This document shows positions 25,601 through 37,301 of a stretch of 64,000 bases of DNA, in pieces (position 1 is the first letter of the stretch; each line of letters starts with the position of its first letter). Made by a program: the position numbers and the translations under genes. Location of the stretch: positions 4,205,700 to 4,269,699 of the forward strand of contig CM031870.1 of NCBI GenBank assembly GCA_018697195.1, written 5' to 3'. Under the pieces are notes generated by a model that saw only the letters and a program-made list of their open reading frames with translations, ran no database searches and had not been told where the DNA came from. This DNA is from Certhia americana. Its lineage: Eukaryota; Chordata; Aves; Passeriformes; Certhiidae.

Positions 25601-27479
25601 GGAGGACTGACAGTAGAAAAACCAGTGAGGAGAATAAAATAAAAATGGGGCAACCGATGGTCTCAGTTGCTCAGGAGCAACTCCATGACATAAATAGCTA
25701 CTACATGTTTACATGGCTGCAGAAGCTCAGCTTGTCCCAGTGCCTTCTCAACACTGAACATTTGTGTTACCTTCAAATCTTTAGGATCTTCCCCTGCCAA
25801 GTCTCCTGTCAAGCTCCTATTTGTCCTGTTTGCATGATATATCAGGAAACATCTCTAAAAGGAGACATCAGTCTATGGCATGGAACCCTCTCTGGGAAAT
25901 AATCTTACGTGCTGAAGGCTGTGTAGGGGAGATCTGTTACCATTCAAGAGCTGCCCCATTCAAAAACTGCTGAAGCAAAGAGCAAAAATTCTCTGAGTCA
26001 ACCCTGAACCAAAGTCCCAGCCAACATCAGGGAGCCCTTTTTTGTTAGAAGAGCCTCTTTTCAGTTAAGACTTTCATCCAAGGTTATCTGAACACTTGCA
26101 ATCAAATGGCATTTTGTGCTAACATTAATCCTTGTGTCCTGGCCACATTCCAGTTTGAGTAACAACATTCTGCCAACCTAAATTCCTCCAGAGGTTTCAG
26201 TAGGATGGAATTTTCTTCTTTCTTTTTTTCTTCCATTTCTGGGTAGTTACTTCTCGACAGCACAAAAGACTGACCACCTTCCAACCCAGCACTGGCAGCA
26301 CCTCTATCAGGAGGAAAGTGGACCTTGAAGTGAGAAGGTCCTGCATGAAAACACATAATTAATAATAAATGGCTTTTAGAACACTTGGGTGCTTTTCTTT
26401 TAAATTCTGGTATCAGTTGAAAATGTAGAGCTGGAATACTACTGACATCTCTGAGAAAGTTTATCGGCAATCCCAGCAATCAGAACAGAGAGGTGCCTTT
26501 TAAGTTGTAATCAATACACTTGTGACACAAATGAAAGGGAGATGTTACATAAGGAGTTTTTTCCACTGGAAAGAGCCCTGACAGCCAGTTATTGCACTGA
26601 GGAAAGGAAGTCACCCAGATGGACTCTCCGTCACACTAATGAAGCCATCTCATAACTGTAACAGAGACCTCATGTATCTGCTGTGACACTTAGCAAATCC
26701 GGGCATGAATAAATAACCAAAGTCCAATTGAATTAACCTCCAGCTGATCAGCCCTACTAAACAAATTATCCTAAACTCTGAACAAGATTAGAAGGACTGG
26801 CACAGGCCAGAATCATGTGGCAGGAGTGTTAATTCAGTTTAACAAGTTTAAACCTAATCCTCCAGTGTTCTCAGATCTCAGGGTTTCAGGGCAAACTAGT
26901 TCCAAAATGCTCTTGGAAGGGTTAGAAAAGGAATCTCGCATCAAGTTGAGAACAAAAACATGAGCTCAGCCTAGAGTCACCTGCAGAAGAAGAATTGCAA
27001 ATGCAGAGCAAAGAATGATTTAGGTGGAGCATTTCTTACTGAGACAGAAGAGAGTAGGAAAAATTACATTGATTTCCTCATGGAATATTCCAACCTTATT
27101 TCCAGGATGAAACTTTAAAAGTTGATAGCATATCTGCCTTTCTTAATTATCATGCTTCTTGTGCAGCTACAGGAGATAAGCACCTATGAAATAAGGCACA
27201 ATACTCCATTTTAATGCCATTTTCCCTGGTATATAATTGTATTTTCTTCTAAGAGTACATTTGTACAGTCCATCAAAAGCACAATTAAATTATCACAAAC
27301 TTCAGTTCATTACTTAGAATGGCACTAACAAACAATTTCAGTACTTGTTTCTTTTTATGTTGATTCATAAAAGAATTTATGTGGTCAGTTAAAATTAACT
27401 TTGAACTTCAACCTTAACAGACTCAATATTTTGCAGGACTTTGAAATATTAAATCTGCTTCCAAGAGGAAATATTTATT
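16613..27479. other. Gene desert, left of the hAT relic
   Basis: About 11 kb has no recognisable exon. Apart from the TCTCC pentanucleotide array at 17.6 kb I identify no interspersed repeat with confidence. Short open frames of 60-145 aa are scattered on both strands, none with a domain. The sequence is AT-rich from about 23 kb onward. By synteny it should lie between PSMG3 and ELFN1 and could hold enhancers, which cannot be told from one genome. Confidence 0.55.
17586..17655. repeat. (TCTCC)n pentanucleotide microsatellite, 14 perfect copies
   Basis: Fourteen uninterrupted TCTCC units (70 bp) make a polypyrimidine/polypurine mirror-type tract. The unit is open in several frames, which produces spurious Ser/Pro-Leu and Glu-Arg-Gly peptides on the two strands. 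It is likely length-polymorphic. Confidence 0.95.
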
Positions 27480-28640
27480 TGATAAATCTCTAGACACATG
27501 AGGAGATGTAGTAAACTCTACAAGTTTTCTGATATTGAGCTAATCGGGATTAGAAACTCTTCTAAAAACAAATTCCTGCATTACATGCACCTGCCTCACA
27601 AAATCTTTCAAATCACAGTAATCTTCATAAATATAATTCCAATCTTCTGTCATAGGTAAGTCCTTCAACAGAGCTCCCAGTTTCCTAAAATCTCACACCT
27701 TTTCAGTGAGTCTGCTTAGTATAGGCAGATGAAGACAGAAATCTGAGGCTCTGTAGCTCACTAAAGGACACCTGCCTGCATTTTCCTGCCTTACCATGGA
27801 ATGTCTTTATGCAAGTCTGACTTAGACTCTTTACTGTGGCTTACAGCATAACTTCAGTTTTACATGCTAAACTTATGCACCAGAGAGGATGATAATTTTG
27901 ACTAGATGGCAAACAAATTTCATGTATCATGAAAGACATTCAGACACCAGGCATTTCCACCATCTTCAATACCGTTGACACATATAAAGAACTTTAAAAT
28001 CAGATGAGGTAAATCTTCACCTAATATTCACAAATAATTCATAATACCCAGAAATCATTTTGGTATTGTTTCATTGGCAAGGCATTGTTGCCCATTTTGT
28101 TGAGAACTGTCTGAATGCTTCCACATATTTGAGGGTTTCCAAATGAATATCTCCTGTAATTCTGAAACTTTCGTTACACAACCCTCAAAATGGAATCATA
28201 ACTTGTCTACTGTGTACTTTGCTGTTATTTATGCAGTATATAAATGCAAGGTAAATATTTATTCTAATTTCCCACTATGTGCACTGACTGCTATCTCCAA
28301 AAGTTAACAACAGCATTAAGAACTGCAAATGATGACACATTGTCAAAGTTGAAACCATTCGGTTAGATGCTTCTTATATTTTCAAATATTCCCAAAGTAA
28401 TTTCATTACTGTCTTGAACATAATGAGGCAATGGATTTTTCCTCTTTCAACTGTGTAACAATGAACAACTATTAGAACCACTTTATTATTTCCAGAGTTT
28501 GAGGGATCAGTGGCCACAGAGAAAGTATGCCCTTTTCAACCAAGTTTTTAATTGTTTTCTCACTTGAAAGAGGAGCTAATTTATTACTGGCAGCACAGAA
28601 GGCATTTGTCTCATCAAGATACATCATTTTAACTGTGGGT
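27480..28640 (-). pseudogene. Decayed hAT-superfamily transposase relic
   Basis: No long frame survives, but minus-strand translation recovers ordered blocks of a hAT-type transposase-like protein. At 28526-28416 one open stretch reads TFSVATDPSNSGNNK and continues with VVLIVVHCYTVERG. This is the FSVATDASN block that carries the first catalytic aspartate in many vertebrate hAT-derived proteins. After a frame change, 28404-28300 gives IFENIRSI, a stop, then NGFNFDNVSSF and a VNF end, where the family has a GLNFDNISSFGADNANVNFG-like block. Further on are a degraded LPC-IYILHK (compare NCHAHILHN) and VSELQEIF (compare the RREELKEF segment). A weak C-terminal candidate, NIRKLVEF, lies near 27.5 kb. 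Several stops and frameshifts mean it is dead. I could not find terminal inverted repeats, so the element's ends are uncertain. Confidence 0.62.
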
Positions 28641-31600
28641 GAATTCTAGACAACAACGCTATTTAATTTGCTGTCACAATTAAGTGATTTATAGGACTGA
28701 CTATACCATTAGCATCATACTAATACTCTGACATTCTCGTTACTTCTGCAAGGGCCATGGAGTTATTTTCTGTGCTTTCACACTTCTCAGGAGCAGAGGG
28801 GTATGGGTTTTACTCTTAGAAGCTATATCACAGTAATTTTTACAATCCACTCCATTTGCATATTGTCTTTCACCTGACAGACCACCACAAGCACCCAAAA
28901 ATCCCCTACATATACTATAGTGAGCTTTAAGGCAATTGCTGCTGTCTTTACTGATCTATAAATAGGAAATAATTCCTTTGGCCATTGCAGCAATACAAAA
29001 CTTCTGCTGCTCACAGAGTAGATCTGCTGATGGATGATACCATCCACAGGTGCTGTCATGGTTGTGATCTATGAAGGGCTGTTATTTGACAAATGAAAAT
29101 TATGTAAACAGTACTCAAACTCAATCTTGCCTCATGATGAGTCTGTCTGTTCCATACCCCCTGCCTACGGTGCCCAGAACAGCCAGCTGTTATCTCATGA
29201 TAAATATTGAGGATAAAATTATCATCAGACAGCACCAGGTTGACTGCATGATGTAATCCTGACTTTTTTAGGTAGCTGGAGCTCTTTTAGCTCTCTTAGG
29301 TAGTCTGGAATGTTTCTGTAGGTGTATTTCACACATTTCCAGAATGCCATTTTTATTTCAGTGGTTGTTGAGATAATTTCTGGAGAAATTTTTGCAAAGA
29401 AATTTAAGATGGTTTGGTTTTAAGGGTACTGAATATATGAAAACTATTGCTGTTTGAGATCAAGCACCCCAGAAACTGTTTTCAGCAAAGTCCTTCTGGA
29501 GGAGAGACTTGCTTCACTCTTGCCAGGCTCTGCAATCTCAGCAGGAGCCCCTTCCCAAAATTCTCCCCCAGCACCAAGGTTGCTCCTTTCTCCTCTGACC
29601 CCATAGATCTGTAATCCTCCTCCCCCAGCCTGCAGAGCAGCTCAGAAAACACCAATGACACAGCAGAAAAAAGTCCTACGAGCACTGGAGTATTCCTCTA
29701 TTTATAGGTTGCTAAATCTGACTGAAAAAAAACTTCCACAGAGCACCAGTCAAATTGCTACCTAGATGTTTCCAGGCCCAGCCAGGGCATGCTGGCTTAC
29801 TGCCATGTTTTTAAATCCTACCCTGTGCATTGAGCTTTCTCAGGAAAATCTGCTAGTGCTCATATGTGGGCTGTTACTATTGACACAAACATTAATGAAC
29901 ATTCCCATATTGCTTCCTTACTAAGCTGCAAGTGCAAGAAACCAAAACACTAGCATGACCTGACAGTCTCAGGCATGTAAGCATATCCAGCACTTCTATT
30001 TCAGGTGTGCAGCCGAGTGCAGCTCACTCAGAAAGGGAACAATTTGGGTTTAAGTGTTATGTTTGTTTTTTCTTCTAAGACAGTTTTTTTGTTGGCTGAA
30101 TTCTACACTGGGAAAAAAGAATGTTTCATCAACAACAAAATAGGTTGGAGTGGTTCTGAAATGCCTGATGGATTGGCTGAGCCTTCCTCTCACACAATCA
30201 ATGAAATAAGAGATGTTCCATACAATAAGAGCCATGGGGACATCTTCAGAACAAAACAAACCTCTTAGAACTGTCTCAGAATAAGAATTGATAATCTTGT
30301 TAACTAGGGAACACAGAAAAGGGACCAACGCAGAAAAGAGCCAGAATCCCCTCATCTGCTTTCAAAATACGAGCACATAAACTGAGATCCTCAGAGCTTT
30401 AACTCTGAGATGCTGTTCAGGTATCACCTAATCTTGGACACATTGAACTCCACAGCAGCTCACACTCCAAGCTCAGGCTCCCCAGCACACCTGATGTCCC
30501 ATTTCTGATTACGTGCAGAAGCAGCTGGGCTGTGGTCCTGTTTGGCAGGCTCATACCTATTATCAAGAGGAGCTATAGAAACCAGAGATAAACCAACCAA
30601 CTTCAGGTGCAGCAGGGGTGACTCCTGACTGTGGACAGCTGGATTCAAAGCCCTGTTTCCACTCTGCATCGAAAGTCAAAGCCTCTCTTCACTGACTGCA
30701 GAGAGCCAGCCAGGGAGACCCCACCGCTGGGGCTAAACAGCCCCGGGTGTGCTCCTTTCCTTGCCTCCCCCAGGGCCTCGACTCATTATTATTTTCTGAA
30801 CAAGGTCTCTTCCAGACTAATTAAATGCAGTGGGGATGGCTTGAAAGGAAAAATCAAGAAGGTGAATTTCTGCCGTTCCTTCTACTCCTTTTAAGTTGTA
30901 AAAGCCCTGTTGAGGGAACAATCACACAACCCTGCACCACCCACACCCCCAACCTTGCTGTGACAGTAATAAGGGGATGAGCAGCTTTCCAATATTGTCT
31001 GGCCCAAGGAATGCACTCACAGGCAGCTCCACTTCATGTACCTGATTTATAACAAGGGTCAGAATAATTCCCAAGCAGCTCCTGCATCAGGGAGCAAACT
31101 AATTCCTTTCTTCTCTCCTTGGCTGCACAGCCCAGAGTCCAGCTGCACCTGAGGTTCCAGCTCACAGTTTATATTCTGCATCATAAAAGATACAAGAGAG
31201 AAATCTAAACTAGAGAAGTAATAACCAATAAACTAATAAACCAACCCAGCACTTTGATAGTGAGGCGCTCCCCAGAGCAGGGATTATTAATGAGTGTCCT
31301 GAAACAATGTGTGTCTATGTTCGAGAGTAGCAGGAAATATTTCTGATGCTCTGTGGATCTTACACATTTGTTCTTATAAAATCAGTTCAGACAAATGCAA
31401 AGACTAGTATAAAAGCAGCCTCCTTCCAGTCTACACACGCAGAGGCACTTAAGCAGTTTAAAAAGAAAAGCAGTACAAAAGTGCTTGAATAAATAGTAAT
31501 AAAGGTATTAAGCTGCAATATTAGGAGTAGTTTTGCTTGTCAAAGTATGGGGCTGCAGAGTCATTGATTTTCTCTTATAATTGAGAGAGTGACACGCATG

Positions 31601-33108
31601 ACTTATGTTTCTTCAGCAGCGAGAGCACGGGAATGGAAGAAGTGATCTTGAAATCCTGTGAAATCTCCAGCTGAGGATTTGATGGCTCTGAAACTGCTGT
31701 TGGTCTCGATTCTTTATTTCCCTCGAACCATAAAATGGGTTATATTAACAATCTGTTATGATGAAAGACAGTTTATGAGGCTAAATGTAATAATGTTTGC
31801 AATGTGATCAGGGATCTATGGAGGAAAAGTGTTACAGAAACCAGAAGCGTGAGTATGGATACAGATTCTTCTCAGCCAGAAATGCTGGGAAGCCCATGAC
31901 AGGCAGACAGACCCCTCAGGAAAGGTCCCATTACCCATCCTGGGGCATATAATCAAATCCCCATCCCCTGCCTAAGTCCCACAGACAAGAGGAGTTTTCT
32001 CCTAGTTAATTTCTTTAATGTATTCACTTTCAGTGATGAGGATTCAGTGCTCCATTGCTTCAGCTTGCTATATCCGACCTCAGTTACATGCCAAAATGAG
32101 ACATTCAATTGACTGAAACTGTGAAACACAACTTTTTTTGTCCCAAACTAATGCAAAACAGCAAAGAATAGTATTTCCATGTAAATCTGAATTACAGTGG
32201 ACTCCCCTTTTTCTCCTGTCATGTAAAAAATAAAATTAAGTCTGGCAAGGATGGCAGGAAGAATCCTGTCCTTTGTGTCCTGAAGTAAAGTTAGTCTCTG
32301 GAGAAGGCAGAGCAGGAATAAACTTCTTTAAGAGTCAGGAGGTTTTACTGACAATAGCTGCTATTATCTCTGTCAAACAGGCAAAGCCTCGAGTGATTGT
32401 AGTAAGCAAGAAAGAGGAATGCTGTTTATTCAGTGCTGGAAAACAGACTATTTGCCAGACTGCAAAGAGTACCGAAAGAGTCTCTCCATTTGAATTAACC
32501 ACAAAAATAACCTGCTGAATTAAAAGCTTTTCCATGGACCTCTGCTGCTCTCTAACGGTGCCTTAAAGGATTCTCAGCACAAAGGCTATGTGTTCGTCCT
32601 GTAATCCAGATTTGGTAAAACTTTTAAAGCAAAATGAACAGAAGAAGTATTCACAAGGTCCTTCAGAGACGTTACCTGAACAGATAACCCACAGGTCAGG
32701 TAGCTATTGCTGTACCCATGGCCAGGATATTTGGGATGTGGTGAGGATGCTGGTAAAAGAGAGCTAAAACATGGGAATGCAGGTTTCGACTGTATTCTAG
32801 ATGCAGCAATTGCAGGAATCTGGGATGTTGCAAACTTCTGGAAAATTCCAATTTTCAGGGCTTTGCATAAATTAGAATACAAAATTTTTATTCATGAATA
32901 CCAGTATTTCAAAGAAAAAAATTAGCACTGTAATTATTTGGTATAATTAATAGAAACTTAGTGTTTTCACCTGGGACATACATTTGGTTTCACTCTCCTC
33001 ATAGAAATATCTTTATTTTATCCCCCAGTACAGCTCCATTGGGCATGTGCCAATGCTCACTTGGCTAATGGCAAGGCCACTTCCATGACCAAAAACAGCC
33101 TTGTTTTC
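28641..33108. other. Intergenic DNA right of the hAT relic
   Basis: About 4.5 kb of AT-rich sequence has no recognisable exon or repeat. The 60-101-aa frames near 28.8, 30.0-30.4 and 30.6 kb carry no domain. Part of 28.6-28.9 kb could be the eroded N-terminal portion of the hAT copy, but I could not match it. Confidence 0.5.
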
Positions 33109-33385
33109 ATAGAATCACAAAATGGTTTGCATTGGAAAGGTCTTTAAAGACACCTTCCACTATCCCAGGTTGCTCCAAGCCCTGTCCAGCCTGGCTTTGG
33201 ACACTTCCAGGGATGGGGCAGCCACAGCTTCTCTGGGCACCCTGTGCCAGGGCCTCCCCACCCTCACAGGGAAGTTCTTCCTAATAGCCAATATAAATTT
33301 CTTTTTCAGTTTAAAAGCACTCGCCTTGTCCTATCTCTCTCTGCCTATGTAAAAAGTTGCCTCCTTTATATAACCCACTTTAATT
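33109..33385 (-). mobile_element. CR1 LINE 3' fragment
   Basis: The plus strand starts with ATAGAATCACAAAATGG...TTGGAAAGG, the reverse complement of the CR1 3' end. It continues with the well-known CR1 3' region (CTTCCAGGGATGGGGCAGCC, CTGGGCACCCTGTGCCAG, AAGTTCTTCCTAATAGCCAATAT). Similarity fades after about 33385. The copy is 5'-truncated, as is usual for CR1, and is inserted in minus orientation just upstream of the minisatellite. Confidence 0.9.
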
Positions 33386-33616
33386 TAGATGGGAAAGCAC
33401 GCTCGGGATCTTACAGTGTGGCCTAACAACACCCGCTAGTGGGAGCGATCGTATCCCTTGGGGAAACGGAGGGAAAAATTATTCACAGCTCCTCTAGGGT
33501 CACCTGTCCCCTCATACCCCACCCCTCATGGCGCAGGGGGTGCCTGCCCTGAGACTCCTCCGCACGTCCCGGAGTGGAACAGGGAGAAACCGGGCATGGG
33601 GACCGGACCGGGGGAA

Positions 33617-34262
33617 GGGGCTCATCCCCGGAGAAGGGGCTCATCCTGGGAGAAGGGGCTCATCCTGGGAGAAGGGCTCATCCCCGGAGAAAGGGTTCAT
33701 CCCCCGGGAAGGGGCTAATTCCCGGAAAAGGGGCTCATCCCCGGAGAAGGGGCTCATCCCCAGAGAAAGGGGCTCATCCTGGGAGAAGGGGCTCATCCCC
33801 GGAAAAAGGGTTCATTCCCGGAAAAAGGGTTCATCCCCGGAGAAGTGGCTCATCCCCGGAGAAGGGGTTCATCCCCGGAGAAGGGACTCATCCCCGGAGA
33901 AGGGGCTCATCCCCGGAGAAAGGGTTCATCCCGGAGAAGAGGCTCATTCCCGGAGAAGGGGTTCATTCCCAGAGAAGGGGCTCATCCCCGGGGAAGGGGT
34001 TCATCCCCGGAGAAAGGGTTTATCCCCAGAGAAGGGGCTCATTCCCGAAGAAGGGGTTCATTCCCGGAGAAGGGGTTCATTCCCGGAGAAGGGGCTCATC
34101 CCGGAGAAGGGGCTCATTCCCGGGGAAGGGGCTCATTCCCGAAGAAGGGGCTCATTCCCAGAGAAGGGGCTCATTCCCGGGGAAGGGGCTCATTCCCAGA
34201 GAAGGGGCTCATTCCCGCAGAAAGGGTTTATCCCCAGAGAAGGGGCTCCTTCCCGAAGAAGG
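33617..34262 (+). repeat. 19-bp GC-rich minisatellite, about 34 copies
   Basis: The array is built of degenerate copies of GGGGCTCATCCCCGGAGAA, with common variants GTTCATTCC and CCCAGAGAA and a few 18- or 20-bp units. Each unit contains GGGG and CCCC five bases apart, so single strands can form small hairpins. Because 19 is one more than a multiple of three and the unit has no stop in any plus-strand frame, all three forward frames stay open for 150-274 codons. These frames are artefacts of the repeat. The array ends within about 20 bp of the PSMG3 CpG island and about 630 bp upstream of the PSMG3 start codon. Confidence 0.95.
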
Positions 34263-34740
34263 GAGCGGGTGCTGCAGCCCTGCCTGGGGCCGGCGAGGGA
34301 CCGTGAGGACAGCGCGGGGGGGCCGGAGATGGCGCCTTGCAGCGCGCGGTAATGGCGGCAGCGCTGAGGGAAGGGGAGGGGACAGGCCGTGAGGGCAGCG
34401 GCTGCCCTGCGCCATCGCCCCCCGCCGGCTGCGGGAGGGAGGGAGGGAAGGGAAGGGAAAGGAAAAGAAAAGAAAGGCGCTTCCGCCACGGCGGGGCGGG
34501 CCTGGGCGGAGAGCGGCGGCGCGGCGGGGCTGGCAAGGGTAGGGGCGGTGAGGGCCGCGGCCTGGCGGGCTGGGGGGTGGTTGTCTCCCTGTCTCTCTCA
34601 GGAAAAGCCTGGTGGAGCCAGGGTGGAAAGCAGGGCTCGAGGTTTTCCCCTCGGTACCTCGTTAGCGGAGCCCCTGTCAGAGGCAGCGGGGCCATGCGGC
34701 GGCAGTGATGCCATCGCGGCGGGGCTGCGAAGTACCCCCC
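34263..34740 (+). promoter_or_regulatory. CpG island, probable PSMG3 promoter and 5' UTR
   Basis: This stretch is dense in CpG and GC-rich (for example GGCGGAGAGCGGCGGCGCGGCGGGG) and lies just upstream of the PSMG3 start codon. It contains no TATA box, which is typical of a housekeeping promoter. A non-coding first exon could end at one of several GT sites (for example the GTAGGG near 34538) and join an acceptor at 34887-34888, but I cannot fix the exon borders. Large open frames on both strands here are by-products of GC richness. Confidence 0.7.
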
Positions 34741-34890
34741 TCAGCCAGGGGTGCGGGTTTACACTAAAATTAACTTAACCGTGGGTATTTAAAATTCTGG
34801 GAAGGACTGGGTCTTTCTGTAGCCCGTAGCGCATGTTTTTAATCTAATGCTGTTACACTGTTGTTGTCGTTTTGTTCTTTTTCGGAAGCG

Positions 34891-35106
34891 ATGGAAGCGA
34901 GCCCCATCGTGAGGTCCAAGCAGCGGGAGGAGGTGGTGCACGGCGTGCCGACCGAGGTGGTGTGCACCGCCTTCTCCAACTCGGTCCTCGTGGTGGTCAC
35001 ACAGTACGGCAAGATGGGCACCATCGTCTACCTTGACCCCAACACCATCGGCGACAACGTGGGCAGGCCCTCTCTCACCACCAAGGTGCTGCTGGGCAAG
35101 GATGAG
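34891..35106 (+). CDS. PSMG3: PSMG3 coding exon 1
   Basis: This exon encodes residues 1-72, starting MEASPIVRSKQ and ending GKDE in phase 0. Two GTGAG donors lie 5 bp apart (35107 and 35112). Only the first keeps the frame into exon 2. The exon is GC-rich, like the neighbouring CpG island. Confidence 0.95.
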
Positions 35107-37301
35107 GTGAGGTGAGAGCGGATGCCAAGCGCAGAGGCAGCAAGGATAAGGGGGAAATGTAGTAGGTGGGGCTGTGCAAGTTGCCAGGGAGCTGATGAAT
35201 CATGGCAGTTAAGCAGTGTTTGAATAGTGATAAGATTAATTTTTAAAATGAGGAAAGAGGGGCTCATCAGAAAAGTATGTGCGCTCGTCTGCTCTTGGAC
35301 ATAAAAGTTTAACTAACCGTGAGTGGTTTGGCGATCTGTAGTTTTGTGTCCTGCAGGATATGGATTGCTTCTGCATGTTTATGGAAAGTTTGATAAAGCT
35401 CTGTTGATTTAAGAGTTGCAAGATTAAATATGCAGCCATTGATAACCTTTTTGGGTTTCTGTTCCAGTGAATTTGTTTTCCTTTTCAGGTCTGTTTTCCC
35501 ACCCCTATCTTCCCCCATCTATGTCAGCCCTATTTAGTTGCCCACTCCCAAGTGTGCCTGCCAGCACCTTCCCTTGACAAAGTTTAATTTGTTTTGGTTC
35601 AACAAAATGAGGGTTTTATCGACCATTTCACAAAGAGAGAAAGCAGAAGCAAATGTGTGTCACAAAGCATCAACTGGTCAAACATTAAAGCAGAAAGTTA
35701 CAGGGCTACAAGATTATGAGGCTTTCCGTCAGGGTTGAAGCTTTCAGACGTTACTTGCTAGCTTTAACTAGAAAAGCTGTAGCAGCACAAGTTCCTGATT
35801 CTATCCATAACTTCCCCTTGTGGAGTTCTTTCTCTTGAGCAATACCCTTTCCTTTTTGGATGGGAGATACTTTGCTTTCTCTGCTTTGATATCTGCTAAT
35901 GCTGATATCAAAGCATTATATAAAAGCATATCACCTCCACCCCAAGCCTATTTTGTGTTTTATTTGGAAATGGGAAGTGCTATGTTTACTTTGCTCTGTT
36001 CTATTTTTGAATAATTTCGACTAACTTAACTGATCTAAACTTCAAGAAAAGACTTTCACTAGTTTGCTGCTTTCCTGCTTGTCACTGTTAGCATAATTCT
36101 TTGGAATGTTGCTCACTTCCAAACAGCAGCTAAAATCAAGCAAACTCATCCTTCTGAGAGATGCACAGCTGTGGGTGTAAATAAAACCTAGACAAGCTGG
36201 GTGGTTAAAAGCTGTGCTCAGTGAGGTTGAGACTGGACATTAGAAAACACCTCTTCACCAAGAGGGTGGTCAAACACTGGAACAGGCTTGAGGTGGTTGA
36301 TGCTGTGAGCCTGTCAGTGTCTAAGACCCATTTGGATAATCCCCTGAAAAATGTTTTAACCTGGTTAGCTCTGAGTTGGTCAGGCAGTTGGACTAGATGT
36401 TGTTGTAGGTGCCTTCCAAGTAAAGTTGTCAATGCTGTTCTGCTCTGTTTTTGTTAAAGAAACATCATGGAAAAGGTTATATCCCTTTTTTTGCCTCCTT
36501 CAGCCTCACTACTTATTTCTGGTTTTCATTATTCTACTAAAATAAAAAGCAACATGTCTGTAACACCAAGCATACAAAAACTGTGTATGTAACACCATTT
36601 GGGAGTCTCTAGGAATTACAAAAATAACAGATTTTTCCCTGAGCTTGTCAGTGGAACATCCCCTCTTCAGAACAAGTTTTTAAACAAAAAAACTGTACTT
36701 GCAAATTTCTTTAGAAACATGGCTGTGAAGGAAATAAAGGCATTTGGATCCACAGTATTTCATATAATTTTAACACTGGTGCCATAGTTCAGGTGGGAGG
36801 ATTATGGAAGGAAGGATTCCCTGTACTGAGTTTCCAAGTTTTCAGACAGTGCTGAATTCAAGTGCACCGCCAGTAAATTTGTTTCAGGGTGGTGTGGGTG
36901 GCTGGCACATTCATGGGACCAAACTTTTCCCTTTTAAGCTGGTTGAGAAAGTGCTTTCTGAAGTTCCCTGTCCCATGGCTTGCCTTTGCTGACCACGTTG
37001 GAACTGCTTGGCAAACATCAAGCTCAGTCTGAGTCCAGGATCAACAGGTTCTCCACATCACTCCAGGATTCTTCCTCTCCTAACTCCTGCAGGAGGGCTC
37101 TCCCATCTGTAGGATGTTTCTACATCTCCGTATCCCTTTGCTTTTCAGCCCCTCGTTCATGTTTGTGCCAAAAACCTGGTGGCATTCGTGTCGCAGGAAG
37201 CTGGGAACAAACCTGTTCTCCTCGCCATGGCTTTAAAGGACAAGACGATGGAAGGAATACAGGCTCTACGAGAAGTGATCCGAAGTTGCCAAGTGTGGTG
37301 A
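34891..37301 (+). CDS. PSMG3: Proteasome assembly chaperone 3 (PSMG3/PAC3), two coding exons
   Basis: The coding exons join as 34891-35106 and 37149-37301 to give 122 aa, the same length as human PSMG3. The start ATG is preceded by a pyrimidine-rich stretch and a possible acceptor AG at 34887-34888. Exon 1 (72 codons) ends in GATGAG before donor GTGAGG. Exon 2 starts after TTTTCAG and ends CAAGTGTGGTGA, giving the family's C-terminal CQVW. Recognisable blocks are VVCTAFSNSVLVVVTQYGKM, LTTKVLLGKDE, NLVAFVSQEAGNKPVLLA and ALREVIR. In the cytosol PSMG3 pairs with PSMG4 and helps build the alpha ring of the 20S proteasome. The human orthologue sits next to TMEM184A and MAFK, as here. The CpG-island promoter fits housekeeping expression. 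The identification rests on clear family resemblance along the whole protein. Confidence 0.96.
35107..37148 (+). other. PSMG3: PSMG3 intron
   Basis: The intron is about 2 kb, begins GTGAGG and ends CTTTTCAG. It contains a plus-oriented CR1 fragment at 36221-36430. A 116-aa frame at 36980-37330 overlaps exon 2 in another frame and is not coding. Confidence 0.9.
36221..36430 (+). mobile_element. CR1 LINE 3' fragment in the PSMG3 intron
   Basis: Plus-strand sequence matches the sense 3' part of CR1: GACTGGACATTAGAAAACACC, TCTTCACCAAGAGGGTGGTC, ACACTGGAACAGGCT, then GTTGGACTAGATG and GTGCCTTCCAAG. It is diverged, 5'-truncated and lacks a clear ATTCTATG terminal repeat, so it is an old copy. Confidence 0.85.
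37149..37301 (+). CDS. PSMG3: PSMG3 coding exon 2
   Basis: This exon encodes residues 73-122 (PLVHVCAKNLV... to CQVW) and ends with TGA at 37299-37301. It is in phase 0 with exon 1. Confidence 0.95.
   Translation, partial: PLVHVCAKNLVAFVSQEAGNKPVLLAMALKDKTMEGIQALREVIRSCQVW

Noticed and set aside
1..33000. A gene in the left third, such as ELFN1 exons
   Set aside because: ELFN1 would be expected further left by synteny. I found no leucine-rich-repeat or fibronectin-like reading frame and no supported splice pair.
33528..34392. Three overlapping plus-strand open frames of 153-274 aa over the minisatellite
   Set aside because: They arise because the 19-bp unit has no stop in any frame. All three encode the same low-complexity repeat shifted by frame, and none connects to the PSMG3 reading frame.
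34228..34695. 155-aa minus-strand and 123-129-aa plus-strand frames in the PSMG3 CpG island
   Set aside because: Open only because of GC richness. They are Arg/Pro-rich and do not match any family I know.
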